Counted from the first letter of the stretch, positions 31,401-43,870 are shown. The stretch is DNA of 64,000 nt from Globisporangium splendens (GCA_006386115.1 VFIW01000096.1:94709-158708); one strand, 5' to 3'. Program-made: numbers and translations. Notes: a model not told the origin generated them from the letters alone.

Positions 31401-33489
31401 GGGAGTATCTCTGTGAAGACTTGGTGGCGGCAGAGAGACGCAATCCCGCGTGGAAAGACGATCTGAAGCAGCAAATGGAATCCTTGCTACCGACCCTGGA
31501 CCTCGAGTGGAGATCAGACGGACGTGTAGGTGTGTACTTTGGGAGAAAACCTGAGCAGACGATTCATCAACTGTCGGAAGAGACTCGAGCCTTCTGGCCA
31601 TCCTTTCAGTGGAACGACAACCCCTGGATAATCGACAGTCAAGGCGAGCAGTGTACAGTCAAAACGGTTCCTTTCCTGAAGGAATGCAATTTGGCCAGCT
31701 TCAACGTGAGACGGGAAGAAGAGCGAGTGTTCTCCCTGCGGCTACCAACCATGACGGCGACTCTCACGTTCAAACGAATGACCACCCTGCGGAAACTCGT
31801 AGCCAGCATCATTCTATGCTCACCAGAGATAGAAATCGATGCAGGCAACCAGTTGAACAGTCACCAGGAGCCGTGGAGCAGGAAACACACAAAACGAGAG
31901 TACAAGTGGATCAGTAATGGCATGGGAACCACCATCGCGGTGCCAGTATCGGAGGGGAGCCACACGGACTACATTTAAATGCAATGGCAAGCAAACAGAG
32001 TTCCCTGGACAGTGACCGACTGGGCTGGGATGCTACCTGTCAACAAGACGTGGCAATGATCGAAGAAGAAATAAAAACCATAGGGTGGACTTTCAAACCG
32101 CACCCGCTCACGACTCACTGTCCGTGGCTGGTGCATGAACGTACTCCCCCAAAGAGCATCCAGAAGACAATTGACCGAGCACGAACGCGGAGGTTGCACA
32201 GCAAGTTGTATCAAGGTCTCGGAGGACTCATAGACAAGCTAAACGAAGTCGCGAAAACTGACCAGTGGTACAGTCATGTGCAGTATCGGCTACCAGCAGA
32301 TCTATGGAAACAACGAGGATGTCTTACGCCGCATCAGATGTGGACGACATACCGGATTTCTACGATGCAGCTCAACCTGTTCCATCCGGGAAGGATCGAG
32401 TCTTCGGCATGCCCAAGCAATGCCGGATGTGGGGAGACAAAAGAAACGATCTCACACATAGTGTGGAGTTGCAAGCGAGCACAAGCCGCGTGGACAGCCT
32501 TCCTCGGACGATGGATGGGCCGAACATTGACGAATCAAGCACTCAACCTCTTCCTGCCTCATATTGCTAGTCGCACAGCCCCGCCAGGTCAACGATCTTT
32601 GCTCCGGGAATTGGAAAAGCACTTCGGGTTCGTTACTCCGGAACACTCTGTAGCACTACAGAAACTTTGGTTTATCGTCACATCAAGCATCCCAGTTTTG
32701 CTGTGGAGAACGAGAGTGGAGATAGTGCATGAACGACAACATCTCACTATTGAAGAAAGTACCCAGCGAGTGTGGACAGCGTGTGTGATGCAAGTGCGGG
32801 CTGTGGCTCATCGGATGAGAACGCTCAAAGGAGAAAAGATCGATGCAACTTGCCTGAGTCAACTGCTCAGCGTACTGGAGAGACAAGACCTGTAGCGCCA
32901 ACTAGAAGCATGGGCGACGGCGCGTTTGTATTTCGATGGAGGTGCACGCAGCAACCCAGGTCCAGGAGGCAGCGGATGGACACTCATCTTCCTGAATGAA
33001 CGCAGCAATCGATGGGAACTCAAAGCATGCGGCTATGCGTACATGGGACCAGAAGTAACGGACAACTGGTGCGAGTACAGCGCACTGAAAGACGGTCTGG
33101 CATACAGTGCACACTACCCACAGCACTACGAAGTCAAGATGGAAGTCTTCGGAGACAGCCAAACGATTATCGCAGCTCAGAACGGGTTCTCCTCAATACG
33201 CCAGACCAAGTTGCAGCCTCTAGCAGTTCGGGTAAACCAAATCATCGCCAACTTTGCGTGGACCTCCTGGAATCACACAAAACGAGAACAAAACAAAATG
33301 GCCGATCTTCTCGCCAACATGGCAATGGACTCCAAGAATACGAAGATACTCACCGACGAATCGCGGGGAAATGATCAAGTTGTTATGTCCCAAGTCGCAG
33401 CTCTACTCGACAATGATATCGGTGCCATACCGTCAAAACTAAGAAACACCTCACTGTCAGCAGTGTTAATGAGACTCAGGAATTCTTAA
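28463..33489 (+). pseudogene. LINE B ORF2: endonuclease, RT, RNase H; three breaks
   Basis: Opens at ATG 28463 and reads 1171 codons. N-terminal AP-type endonuclease: LTQNVCGF, LQETRI, GGDFNC and SDHQAVVL (catalytic Glu, Asp, Asn, His). Reverse transcriptase from about residue 540: LDYRPITLL, MLDFMKAYDTLD, GIRQGCPLAP, and FVDDSAVF near residue 737 (FVDD for the usual F/YxDD). TAA at 31976-31978 replaces a CAG of the relatives; a base is missing near 32030, shifting the frame; the shifted frame (31984-32895) holds the zinc region (CPSNAGCGE...HIVWSC) and ends at TAG 32893-32895 in place of TCG. RNase H follows in that frame (about 32926-33489) with all motifs. One protein in the ancestor, dead here. 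Confidence 0.88.
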
Positions 33490-33520
33490 ACTGTATGTAG
33501 ATCATAAGTTCAATAGAATT

Positions 33521-33523
<3 letters not shown>

Positions 33524-33550
<27 letters not shown>
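33524..33550 (+). repeat. (TC)n 3' tract of LINE B
   Basis: Simple CT repeat directly after AATAGAATTACCTT. The same short sequence plus CT repeat closes every LINE copy here, so the family ends in (TC)n, not poly(A). Confidence 0.9.
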
Positions 33551-33551
<1 letters not shown>

Positions 33552-34088
33552 AGTTTACGTTCATCCATTTTTGCAACGCACGATTAGGGTTTGTTTATCC
33601 CAGTTGCCTGAAAAAAGACCCTCTATTTCAGGAATGCTGGCACAGCATTGACCAATAAAAAGTTGTAATGGGAGAGGTTTCAGCGTTGGAGTTGGGGAAT
33701 TGGTGCTAATCTTGAGACTTCTCAAGAAATTACGGCGAATCCAAAGCTGTGTTTGCCTGTTTTGAACGATTGAAGGTGCTGTTTATGAGACTTCAAATGA
33801 TCCAGAGCGCCATTTTTGGGATCTTACATGCCATTTTTAGATTCTTTGGCAGGAGCAGTGCGATATAAGGACTTTTTGATATACGTATACTAAAATGTAT
33901 AATCATCACTCCTTGCGGCTCCCGACACTTCTCGCACCTTGAAGCGAGTGTGAACAAATGCTCGCTGAGCATTGCTCACTGAGCAAGTAAAAGGTTGATG
34001 TGGAAACAGCCATGTGTGGTGCAACTGTTGACTCGTGCACCAGTGTTTTACGCACGAATGAGTGCATTACTGTCATGTCGTAGTTATG
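33551..34088. other. Spacer between LINE B and array unit 2
   Basis: Begins TAGTTTACGTTCATCC. Non-coding; contains repeated GAGCATTGCTCACTGAGC-like short inverted motifs near 33965-33985. Matching but indel-rich versions follow the LINE in unit 2 (38711-39244) and unit 3 (43870-44404). Confidence 0.5.
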
Positions 34089-34183
34089 TTTTTTTAATTG
34101 ATTGCAATTCATCAAAAGGAACTCCGTTTTCCTTTTGCTTCGGGAACACATGACAAAGACAAATCATGCCGAGTTGAGCCAGT

Positions 34184-35236
34184 CTAGAAGTGTCTGTCAC
34201 GGAGAGTGGAAGCAAAGTCGTACTTCGGAAGAGCAGGAACATACTGAACGATCGCATCGATGCGCGTCTTGATCTCCGGTGTCATCTTGTCAATGAACGC
34301 ATACGCCTTGAGATTCTCCTCGAACTGAGAAACGCTGGATGCACCGAGCATGACGGTCGACACGTTCTTGTTAGACACACACCAGGCGATCGCGAGTTGC
34401 GCAAGCGAGCAACCAAGTTCATCCGCGATGATCTTCAGCTCGTCGGCTTTGGCGGCCTTCACAGACCAGTCCGGAATAAGTGAGGTAATCCAATCATTCG
34501 ACAAACGAGATCCCTCTGGAATCCCCTGGCTGTACTTGCCCGTCAAAATGCCAGAGGCGAGTGGCGACCAGGTTGTAAGACCGAGTTTGTACTTCTTGTA
34601 CAGGTTCACAAAGTCAAACTCCACACGGGAGCGCTCAAAAATGTGGTATTCAGGCTGCTCCACGACCGGACGGATGAGTCCAAGGCGATCGGCGACCTCG
34701 CACGCTTCGATAATGTCGGCGGACTTCCACTCACTGGTTCCCCAGTAGAACGCCCAGCCCTGATTGATGACAAAGTTCATTGCTCGAACCGTTTCTTCGA
34801 TAGGAGTATGCTTATCAGGGCGGTGGCAGAAGATCACATCGACGTAGTCCAACTGCAAGCGCTTGAGCGACGCCTTCGTTCCTTCGACGATGTGCTTGCG
34901 ACTGAGCCCCTGGTCGTTTGGACCCGGGTTAGCCTTCGAGCCAAAGTACATCTTGGTGCTGATCACTAGGTCTTCGCGAGCCCACACCCCGTTCTTGATG
35001 CCTTTTTGGATAACCTCACCGAAAATAGTCTCTGATTTTCCTTGAGCGTACATCTCGGCCGTGTCGAAGAAGTTGATCCCAGCTTCAAACGCCTTGACGA
35101 TCAAGTCGTACGCAGGGTCGCCTTCCACCTTGTCGCCGAACATCATCACGCCGAACGAGAGGGCGGACACGAGCAAACCGGTGTTGCCCAAGTAGCGGTA
35201 CTTCATGTTGTGCGTCATTGGTGCTGGAGTCGCCAT
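34184..35236 (-). CDS. Kv-beta-like aldo/keto reductase, array copy 2
   Basis: 350 residues, identical to array copy 1 except Leu for Phe in VPALPKYD. At the DNA level it reads GAAGAGC and GAACGATCG near its 3' end, as copy 4 does, whereas copies 1 and 3 have GAAAAGC and GAACAATCG. A further G (GGGCGGACAC near 35163) is its own. Confidence 0.96.
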   Translation of the reverse strand: MATPAPMTHNMKYRYLGNTGLLVSALSFGVMMFGDKVEGDPAYDLIVKAFEAGINFFDTAEMYAQGKSETIFGEVIQKGIKNGVWAREDLVISTKMYFGSKANPGPNDQGLSRKHIVEGTKASLKRLQLDYVDVIFCHRPDKHTPIEETVRAMNFVINQGWAFYWGTSEWKSADIIEACEVADRLGLIRPVVEQPEYHIFERSRVEFDFVNLYKKYKLGLTTWSPLASGILTGKYSQGIPEGSRLSNDWITSLIPDWSVKAAKADELKIIADELGCSLAQLAIAWCVSNKNVSTVMLGASSVSQFEENLKAYAFIDKMTPEIKTRIDAIVQYVPALPKYDFASTLRDRHF

Positions 35237-35472
35237 CTTGAAACTAGTTAGTGGAGTGGAGATTGAGGTCGTTGCGGTTGCAGTTCAAATCCGAAATGAG
35301 TCCCAATCTAATCCACTCCCAGCAAGTCATCACTGGGTAGTTGCGGTCGTTTGAGGGAGAAACAGCCACCCCCTCCTAGAGTGATCCATATATTTCCGTT
35401 TATGCATTGATTACTCTAGGTTGTACACAGGTTTTCAATGTGGATAGCGACAGAATGCAGGTCGCCAAGGAC

Positions 35473-35550
35473 CCTGGAGGCAGCGGTTGGGCACTTATCC
35501 GCCTGAATGAACGAAGCAATCGATGGGAACTCGAAGCGTGCGGCTACTAG
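35473..35550 (+). mobile_element. LINE RNase H scrap in the AKR flank (unit 2)
   Basis: Same ~26-codon piece as at 21314-21391. Confidence 0.85.
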
Positions 35551-35837
35551 AAAGGGACATTCACGTGCGTTGCAACATGCATACAATCCCTCTGTGTATA
35601 CGAGGAAGTCGACCAGCACGCGGACTGAATATTGCATCCTATCTTGCGAAGAACCGCCGCAGCTCTAGTGGTTAAACCTGGTCGTGCGCAATAGCCGCAG
35701 GCTTGCTGTGTGGTGCGTAAACGCGGTGATTATCACCACCATGCAAAGGGTGGAGTAATCGCTGACGGTGATTACAAATGTCTAGATTATAATCCAGAGT
35801 TTCTGCGCAAAAGTCAGAGCCAAAAGCCCTTGTTTAA

Positions 35838-35846
35838 TTTACGTTC
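35838..35846. repeat. Probable target-site duplication left of the unit 2 LINE
   Basis: TTTACGTTC; the same nine bases follow the LINE tail at 38714-38722. Six bases (TTTACG) are outside the element; the last three coincide with the LINE sequence. Confidence 0.7.
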
Positions 35847-38713
35847 GACCTTCGTCGACGATTCCGCCGTCTTTCTGAAACAAGGGAAACAGCTGCCTCG
35901 ACTGATGCAGCTGCTGTCCGAGTTCGGTCAGCAATCAGGTCTGCACGTGCAACCAACGAAAAGCAGCTACATCTGTCTCAACACAGCTGTAGTCCAGGAA
36001 CAAAGATGCGGCATTCCAATCCTGAAGCATCGAGAGACGGTGAGGTACCTTGGCATCCAAATAGGTACCGGGAACATCACGCAAGCTAATTGGGAGGACC
36101 GCCTGCAAAAGCTCCGAACCAGATTGATCATCGCGGCCAAAGTCTCCAACAGTGTGGTGGGGAGAGCGCTTATACTGAATTCGGTCTTACTGCCATCGAT
36201 TCTGTTCACTGCCGGCTACATCAAGCTCCCAGCGAAAGTCGTGGATCAGCTAGTGAATCTACAAAAGCAATTTTTGTGGAAATCAACACTCGGCACAGAC
36301 GGCACGAGGCACAAGGTGAGTCCTTCCCTGCTCTACTTGCCAGTCAAGGAAGGAGGCATAGGTCTCTACTCAATACCTCTTGCAATAAAGCGACAAGCGA
36401 TGCGGCGGACAACTCGGTGGATACTGCGAGCGCGAGACAAGTATACAGAAGCTTGGCATGAACAGGTGCATCGGGACAAAAGTCAAAACCGGGGATGTTG
36501 CGCGATTTCACCAAAGGAGTGATGCCAGCTCGCGCAGACAAGGCTGTACCAGACGAGCAATATCCACAGACTCGGGTGGGAGTATCTCTGTGAAGACTTG
36601 GTGGCGGCAGAGAGACGCAATCCCGCGTGGAAAGACGATCTGAAGCAGCAAATGGAATCCTTGCTACCGACCCTGGACCTTGAGTGGAGATCAGACGGAC
36701 GTGTAGGGGTGTATTTTGGGAGAAAACCTGAGCAGACGATTCATCAACTGTCGGAAGAGACTCGAGCCTTCTGGCCATCCTTTCAGTGGAACGACAACCC
36801 CTGGGTAATCGACAGTCAAGGCGAGCAGTATACAGTCAAAAAGGTTCCTTTCCTGAGGGAATGCAATTTGACCAGCTTCAACGCGAGACGGGAAGAAGAG
36901 CGAGTGTTCTCCGTGCGGATACCAACCATGACGGCGACTCTCACGTTCAAACGAATGACCACCTTGCGAAAACTCGTAACCAGCATCATTCTATGCTCAC
37001 CGGAGGTAGAAATCGATGCAGGCAACCAGTTGAACAGTCACCAGGAGCCGTGGAGCAGGAAACACACAAAACGAGAGTACAAGTGGATCAGCAACGGCAT
37101 GGGAACCATCATCGCTGTGCCAGTATCGGAGGGCAGCCACACGGACTACATTCAGATGCAACGGCAAGCAAACGGAGTTCTCTGGACAGTGACCGACTGG
37201 ACCGGGGATGCTACCTGCCAACAAGACGTTGCAATGATCGAAGAAGAAATAAAGACTGTAGGGTGGACATTCAAACCGCACCCGCTCACGACGCACTGTC
37301 CGTGGCTGGTGCATGAACGTACTCCCCCAAACAGCATCCAGAAGACAATTGACCGAGCACGAACACGAAGGTTGCACAGCAAGTTGTATCAAGGTCTCGG
37401 AGGACTCATAGACAAGCTCAACGAAGTCGCGAAAACTGATCAATGGTACAGTCATGTGCAGTATCGACTACCAGCAGATCTATGGAAACAACAAGGATAT
37501 CTTACGCCGTATCAGATGTGGACGACATACCGGATTTCTACGATGCAGCTCAACCTGTTCCATCCGGGAAGGATCGAGTCTTCGGCGTGTCCAAGCAGTG
37601 CCGGACGCAGGGTGACAAAAGAAACTTTCTCACACACAGTCTGGAGTTGCAAGCGAGCACAAACCGCGTGGACAGTCTTCCTCGGGCGATGGATGGACCG
37701 AACATTGACGGAGCAAGCACTCAACCTCTTCCTGCCTCATATTGCTAGCCGCACATCCCCGCCACGGTAACGATCTTTGCTCCGGGAATTGGGAAAGCAC
37801 TTCGGGTTCATTACTCTGGAACACTCGACAGCACTGCAGAAACTGTGGTTTATCGTCACATCAAGCATCCCAGTATTGTTATGGAGAACGAGAGTGGAAA
37901 TAGTGCATGAACGGCAAAACCTCACTGTCGAAGAAAGTACCCAGCGAGTGTGGACAGCGTGTGTGATGCAAGTGCAGACTGTGGCTCATCGGATGAGAAC
38001 GCTCAAAGGAGAAATGATCAATGCAACTTGCCTGAGCCAACTGCTCAGCGTACTGGAGAGACAAGACTTGTCGCGCCAACTGGAAGCATGAGCGACGGCG
38101 CGTTTGTATTTCGATGGAGGTGCACGCAGCAACCCAGGTCCAGGAGGCAGTGGATGGGGACTCATCTTCCTGAATGGACGCAGCAATCAATGGGAGCTCA
38201 AAGCATGCGATTACGCGTACATGAGATCAGAAGTCACGAACAATTGGTACGAATACAGCGCACTGAAAGATGACTTGACATACAGTGCACACTGCCTACA
38301 GCATTATGAAGTCAAACTGGAAGTCTTCGGAGACAGCCAGAGATTTCGCAGCCCAGAACGGGTTCTCTTCTATACTCCAGACCAAGTTGCAGCCACTACA
38401 GTTCGGTAAACCAAATCATCGCAACTTGTGCGTGGACCTCTGGATCACACAAAACGAGAACAAAACAAGATTGCCGATCTTCTCGCCCAACATGTCAATG
38501 ACTCCAAATACGATATACTCACCGGGCGAATCGCGGGAACTGATCAAGTTGTTTTCCAAGTCGCAGCTCTACCGACATGATAGCGGGGCCATAACCGTCA
38601 AACTAGGAAACCCTCACTGTCAGCAGTGTTAATGAACCTCAGGATTCTTAAACTGTATGAGATATAAGTTTCAATAGAATTACCATTCTCTCTCCTCCCT
38701 CTCTTCTCTCTAG
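35844..38713 (+). mobile_element. 5'-truncated LINE, unit 2
   Basis: Starts inside reverse transcriptase at the FVDD box and runs continuously to a (TC)n tail. Frame breaks: TGA at about 36520 (CGA in LINE B), a frame change near 37768 (CACGGTAACG for CAGGTCAACG), TGA at 38089-38091 in QLEA, and many single-base indels from about 38330. Frames that remain include 36598-37770 (zinc region, although CPSSAGRRVTKE has lost a Cys) and 38104-38340 (start of RNase H). Confidence 0.92.
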
Positions 38714-39244
38714 TTTACGTTCATCCATTTTTGCAACAGCACGATTAGGGTTTGTTATCCCCAGTTGCCTGAAAAAAGACCCTCTAATTTCAGAATGCTG
38801 GCCAGCATTGACCATAAAAAGTTTGTAAATGGAGAGGTTTCAGCGTTGGAGTTGGGGAATTGGTGCAATTCTGGAGACTGCTCAAGAATTACGGCGAATC
38901 CGAAGCTGTGTTTGCTGTTTTGCACGATTGAAGGTGCTGTTTTGAACTATCCAAATGGACCAGAGTCGCATTTTTGGGATCTTAAACTTGCCATTTTTTA
39001 GATCTTTGGTCAGGAGCGTGCTATATAAGGACTTTTTGATCTACGTAACTAAAATGGATAATCATCACTCTTGCGGCCTGCCGACCCTTCTCGCACCTTG
39101 AATCGAGTGTGACAATGCTCTCTGAGCATTGCTCCCTGAGCAAGTAAATGTTGATGTGGAACAGCCATGTGTGGTGCACTGTTGCTCGTGCACCATTGGT
39201 TTTACGGCACGAATGAGTGCATTACTGTCATGGTCGTAGTTATG
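38714..39244. other. Unit 2 right spacer, indel-rich
   Basis: Non-coding, same as 33554-34088 but with many one-base losses and gains. Confidence 0.5.
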
Positions 39245-39339
39245 TTTTTTTAATTGATTGCAATTCATCAAAAGGAACTCCGTTTTCCTTTTGCTTCGGG
39301 AACACATGACAAAGACAAATCATGCCGAGTTGAGCCAGT

Positions 39340-40392
39340 CTAGAAGTGTCTGTCACGGAGAGTGGAAGCAAAGTCGTACTTCGGAAAAGCAGGAACATAC
39401 TGAACAATCGCATCGATGCGCGTCTTGATCTCCGGTGTCATCTTGTCAATGAACGCATACGCCTTGAGATTCTCCTCGAACTGAGAAACGCTGGATGCAC
39501 CGAGCATGACGGTCGACACGTTCTTGTTAGACACACACCAGGCGATCGCGAGTTGCGCAAGCGAGCAACCAAGTTCATCCGCGATGATCTTCAGCTCGTC
39601 GGCTTTGGCGGCCTTCACAGACCAGTCCGGAATAAGTGAGGTAATCCAATCATTCGACAAACGAGATCCCTCTGGAATCCCCTGGCTGTACTTGCCCGTC
39701 AAAATGCCAGAGGCGAGTGGCGACCAGGTTGTAAGACCGAGTTTGTACTTCTTGTACAGGTTCACAAAGTCAAACTCCACACGGGAGCGCTCAAAAATGT
39801 GGTATTCAGGCTGCTCCACGACCGGACGGATGAGTCCAAGGCGATCGGCGACCTCGCACGCTTCGATAATGTCGGCGGACTTCCACTCACTGGTTCCCCA
39901 GTAGAACGCCCAGCCCTGATTGATGACAAAGTTCATTGCTCGAACCGTTTCTTCGATAGGAGTATGCTTATCAGGGCGGTGGCAGAAGATCACATCGACG
40001 TAGTCCAACTGCAAGCGCTTGAGCGACGCCTTCGTTCCTTCGACGATGTGCTTGCGACTGAGCCCCTGGTCGTTTGGACCCGGGTTAGCCTTCGAGCCAA
40101 AGTACATCTTGGTGCTGATCACTAGGTCTTCGCGAGCCCACACCCCGTTCTTGATGCCTTTTTGGATAACCTCACCGAAAATAGTCTCTGATTTTCCTTG
40201 AGCGTACATCTCGGCCGTGTCGAAGAAGTTGATCCCAGCTTCAAACGCCTTGACGATCAAGTCGTACGCAGGGTCGCCTTCCACCTTGTCGCCGAACATC
40301 ATCACGCCGAACGAGAGGGCAGACACGAGCAAACCGGTGTTGCCCAAGTAGCGGTACTTCATGTTGTGCGTCATTGGTGCTGGAGTCGCCAT
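39340..40392 (-). CDS. Kv-beta-like aldo/keto reductase, array copy 3
   Basis: 350 residues, predicted protein identical to array copy 1 (Phe in VPAFPKYD). No damage. Confidence 0.96.
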   Translation of the reverse strand: MATPAPMTHNMKYRYLGNTGLLVSALSFGVMMFGDKVEGDPAYDLIVKAFEAGINFFDTAEMYAQGKSETIFGEVIQKGIKNGVWAREDLVISTKMYFGSKANPGPNDQGLSRKHIVEGTKASLKRLQLDYVDVIFCHRPDKHTPIEETVRAMNFVINQGWAFYWGTSEWKSADIIEACEVADRLGLIRPVVEQPEYHIFERSRVEFDFVNLYKKYKLGLTTWSPLASGILTGKYSQGIPEGSRLSNDWITSLIPDWSVKAAKADELKIIADELGCSLAQLAIAWCVSNKNVSTVMLGASSVSQFEENLKAYAFIDKMTPEIKTRIDAIVQYVPAFPKYDFASTLRDRHF

Positions 40393-40628
40393 CTTGAAAC
40401 TAGTTAGTGGAGTGGAGATTGAGGTCGTTGCGGTTGCAGTTCAAATCCGAAATGAGTCCCAATCTAATCCACTCCCAGCAAGTCATCACTGGGTAGTTGC
40501 GGTCGTTTGAGGGAGAAACAGCCACCCCCTCCTAGAGTGATCCATATATTTCCGTTTATGCATTGATTACTCTAGGTTGTACACAGGTTTTCAATGTGGA
40601 TAGCGACAGAATGCAGGTCGCCAAGGAC

Positions 40629-40706
40629 CCTGGAGGCAGCGGTTGGGCACTTATCCGCCTGAATGAACGAAGCAATCGATGGGAACTCGAAGCGTGCGGC
40701 TACTAG
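40629..40706 (+). mobile_element. LINE RNase H scrap in the AKR flank (unit 3)
   Basis: Same piece as at 21314-21391. Confidence 0.85.
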
Positions 40707-40999
40707 AAAGGGACATTCACGTGCGTTGCAACATGCATACAATCCCTCTGTGTATACGAGGAAGTCGACCAGCACGCGGACTGAATATTGCATCCTATCT
40801 TGCGAAGAACCGCCGCAGCTCTAGTGGTTAAACCTGGTCGTGCGCAATAGCCGCAGGCTTGCTGTGTGGTGCGTAAACGCGGTGATTATCACCACCATGC
40901 AAAGGGTGGAGTAATCGCTGACGGTGATTACAAATGTCTAGATTATAATCCAGAGTTTCTGCGCAAAAGTCAGAGCCAAAAGCCCTTGTTTAATTTACG

Positions 41000-43870
41000 T
41001 TCGACCTTCGTCGACGATTCCGCCGTCTTTCTGAAACAAGGGAAACAGCTGCCTCGACTGATGCAGCTGCTGTCCGAGTTCGGTCAGCAATCAGGTCTGC
41101 ACGTGCAACCAACGAAAAGTAGCTACATCTGTCTCAACACAGCAGTCGTCCAGGAACAAAGATATGGCATTCCGGTCCTGAAGCATGAGAAACGGTGAGG
41201 TACCTTGGCATCCAAATAGGAACCGGGAACATCACACAAGCTAATTGGGAGGACGCGCTGCACAAGCTCCGAACCATATTGATCATATCGCGGCCAAGTC
41301 TCCAACAGTGGTGTAAGGGGAGTGCTTATACTGAATCGGTCTTACTGCCGTCGATTCTGGTTTCACTCCGTCGTACACTCATCCCCCAGCGAGGGTCGTG
41401 GATCAGCTAGTGAATCTACAAAGCAGTTTTTGTGGCATCGCCACTCGGCACGGGAACGGCCGATGCACAGGTGGTCCTTCCCTGCTCTACTTGCCAGTCA
41501 AGGAAGGCCATAGGTCCTACTCATACCGTCTGTGCAATAAAGCACAACGCTGCTGCGGACAACTCGTTGTCGTCATCGAGCGGCCGAGACAAGTACAGAG
41601 TCTTGGCATGAACCGGTGCATCGGACAAAGTCAAACCGGGGATGTTGCGCGGTTTCACCAAGGGAAGCGCAGGCCAGCCGCATCAGACACTGCTGTACCA
41701 ACAAAAAATATTCACCGACTCGGGTGGGCGTACCTCTTTGAAGACTTGGTGGCGCAGAGAGCCGCAGTCCCGCGTGGAAGACGATCTGAAGCAGCAAATG
41801 TAATCCTTGCTACCGACCCTGGACCTCGAGTGGAGATCAGACGGACGTGCAGGTGTGTATTTTGGGAGAAACCTGAGCAGACGATTCATCAACTATCAGA
41901 AGAGACTCGAGCCTTCTGGCCATCCTTTCAGTGGAACGACAACCCCTGGATAATCGACAGTCAAGGCGAGAAGTATACAGTCAAAACGGTTCCTTTCCTG
42001 AAGGAATGCAATTTGGCCAGCTTCAACGCGAGACGGGGAGAAGAGCGAGTGTTCTCTGTGCGGCTACCAACCATGACGGCGACTCTCGCGTTCAAACGAA
42101 TGACCACCCTGCGAAAACTCGTAACCAGCATCATTCTATGCTCACCGGAGATAGAAATCGATGCAGGCAGCCAGTTGAACAGTCAGCAGGAACCGTGGAG
42201 CAGGAAACACACAAAACGAGAGTACAAGTGGATCAGCAACGGCATGGAACCATCATCGCTGTGCCAGTATCGGAGAGGAGCCACACGGACTACATTCAGA
42301 TGCAACGGCAAGCAAACGGAGTTCTCTGGACAGTGACCGACTGGGTTGGGGATGCTATCTGTCAACAAGACGTTGCAATGATCGAAGAAGAAATAAAAAC
42401 TGTAGGGTGGACATTCAAACCTCACCCGCTCACGACTCACTGTCCGTGGCTGGTGCACGAGCGTACTCCCCCAAATAGTATCCAGAAGACAACTGGCCGA
42501 GCACGAACACGAAGGTTGCACAGCAAGTTGTATCAAGGTCTCGGAGGACTCATAGACAAGCTCAACGAAGTCGCGAAAACTGACCAGTGGTACAGCCATG
42601 TGCAGTATCGACTACCAGCAGATCTATGGAAACAACAAGGATGTCTTACGCTGTATCAGATGTGGACGACATACCGGATCTCTACGATGCAGCTCAACCT
42701 GTTCCATCCGGGAAGGATCGAGTCTTCGGCGTGCCCAAGCAATGCCGGATGTGGGGAGACAAAAGAAACTATCTCGCACATAGTGTGGAATTGCAAGCGA
42801 GCGCAAGCCGCGTGGACCGCCTTCCTCGGGCGATGGATGGGTCGAACATTGACGGAGCAAGCACTCAATCTCTTCCTACCTCATATTGCTAGTCGCACAG
42901 TCCCGCCAGGTCAACGATCTTTGCTCCGGGAATTGGAAAAGCACTTCGGGTTCATTACTCCGGAACACTCGACAGCACTACAGAAACTCTGGTTTATCGT
43001 CACATCAAGCATCCCAGTATTGCTATGGAGAACGAGAGTGGAAATAGTGCACGAACAACATCACGTCACTATCGAAGAAAGCACCAAGTGTGTGTGGACA
43101 GCGTGTGTGATGCAAGTGCGAGCTGTGGCTCATCGGATGAGAACGCTCAAAGGAGAAAAGATCAATGCAACTTGCCTGAGCCAACTGCTCAGCGTACTGG
43201 AGAGACAAGACTTGTCGCGCCAACTGGAAGCATGGGCGACGGCGCGTTTGTATTTCGATGGAGGTACACGCGGCAACCCAGGTCCAGGAGGCAGCGGTTG
43301 GGCACTCATCTTCCTGAATGAGCGAAGCAATCATTGGGAACTCAAAGCATGCGGCTATACGTACATGGGACCAGAAGTCACGAACAATTGGTGCGAATAC
43401 AGCGCACTGAAAGATGGCCTGGCATACAGTGCACACTACCTACAGCATTATGAAGTCAAGTTGGAAGTCTTCGGAGACAGCCAAACGATTATCGCATCCC
43501 AGAACGGGTTCTCCTCAATACGCCAGACCAAGTTGCAGCCACTAGCAGTTCGGGTAAACCAAATCATCGCCAACTTTGTGTGGACCTCCTGGAATCACAC
43601 AAAACGGGAACAAAACAAGATGGCCGATCTTCTCGCCAATATGGCAATGAGCTCCAAGAGTGCGAAGATACTCACCGACGAATCGCGGGGAAATGATCAA
43701 GTTGTTATGTCCCAAGTCGCAGCTCTACTCGACAATGATATCGGTGCCACACCGTCAAAACTTAGAAACACCTCACTGCCAGCAGTGTTAACGAGACTCA
43801 GGAATTCTTAAACTGTGTGTAGATCATAAGTTCAATAGAATTACCTTCTCTCTCTCTCTCTCTCATTCTC
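41000..43870 (+). mobile_element. 5'-truncated LINE, unit 3
   Basis: Same start (TTCGACC after TTTACG) and end as unit 2. From about 41160 to 41870 it is full of small indels. From about 42245 to 43811 the frame is open without a break: post-RT part, zinc region (CPSNAGCGETKE...HIVWNC), connector and complete RNase H (YFDGGTRGNPGPGG, EYSALKDGL, VFGDSQ). It is the only copy here in which the zinc region and RNase H are still joined in one frame, and so confirms that RNase H is part of ORF2. Confidence 0.92.

Larger units (their letters stand above)
24566..33550 (+). mobile_element. LINE B, longest LINE copy in the window
   Basis: About 9 kb from CACTTTCGATCTAGCC to the (TC)n tail (33524-33550). 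Order: ORF1 with zinc knuckle, OTU-like ORF, linker ORF, ORF2 (endonuclease, RT, zinc region, RNase H). ORF2 is broken in three places, ORF1 and the OTU ORF by shared TGA codons. The 3' flank TAGTTTACGTTC repeats the TTTACGTTC found left of the LINE at 21679-21687. Without a longer relative it is unclear whether the 5' end is complete. Confidence 0.92.
19930..34088. repeat. Tandem array unit 1 (14.16 kb)
   Basis: Begins TTTTTTTAATTGATTGC and runs through an AKR gene, a 0.6-kb flank, a short forward LINE piece, an inverted LINE half, long LINE B, and 0.53 kb of flank up to GTCGTAGTTATG. The next unit starts at the same T7 run. Contains about 9 kb more than units 2 and 3. Confidence 0.9.
34089..39244. 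repeat. Tandem array unit 2 (5.16 kb)
   Basis: AKR gene, flank, one continuous forward 5'-truncated LINE, right flank. Lacks the inverted LINE and LINE 5' half of unit 1. Confidence 0.92.

Noticed and set aside
34350..35251. Long plus-strand open frames opposite the array AKR genes (97, 132, 108 and 69 codons), repeated in all units
   Set aside because: They are mirror frames of well-conserved AKR codons with no features of their own.
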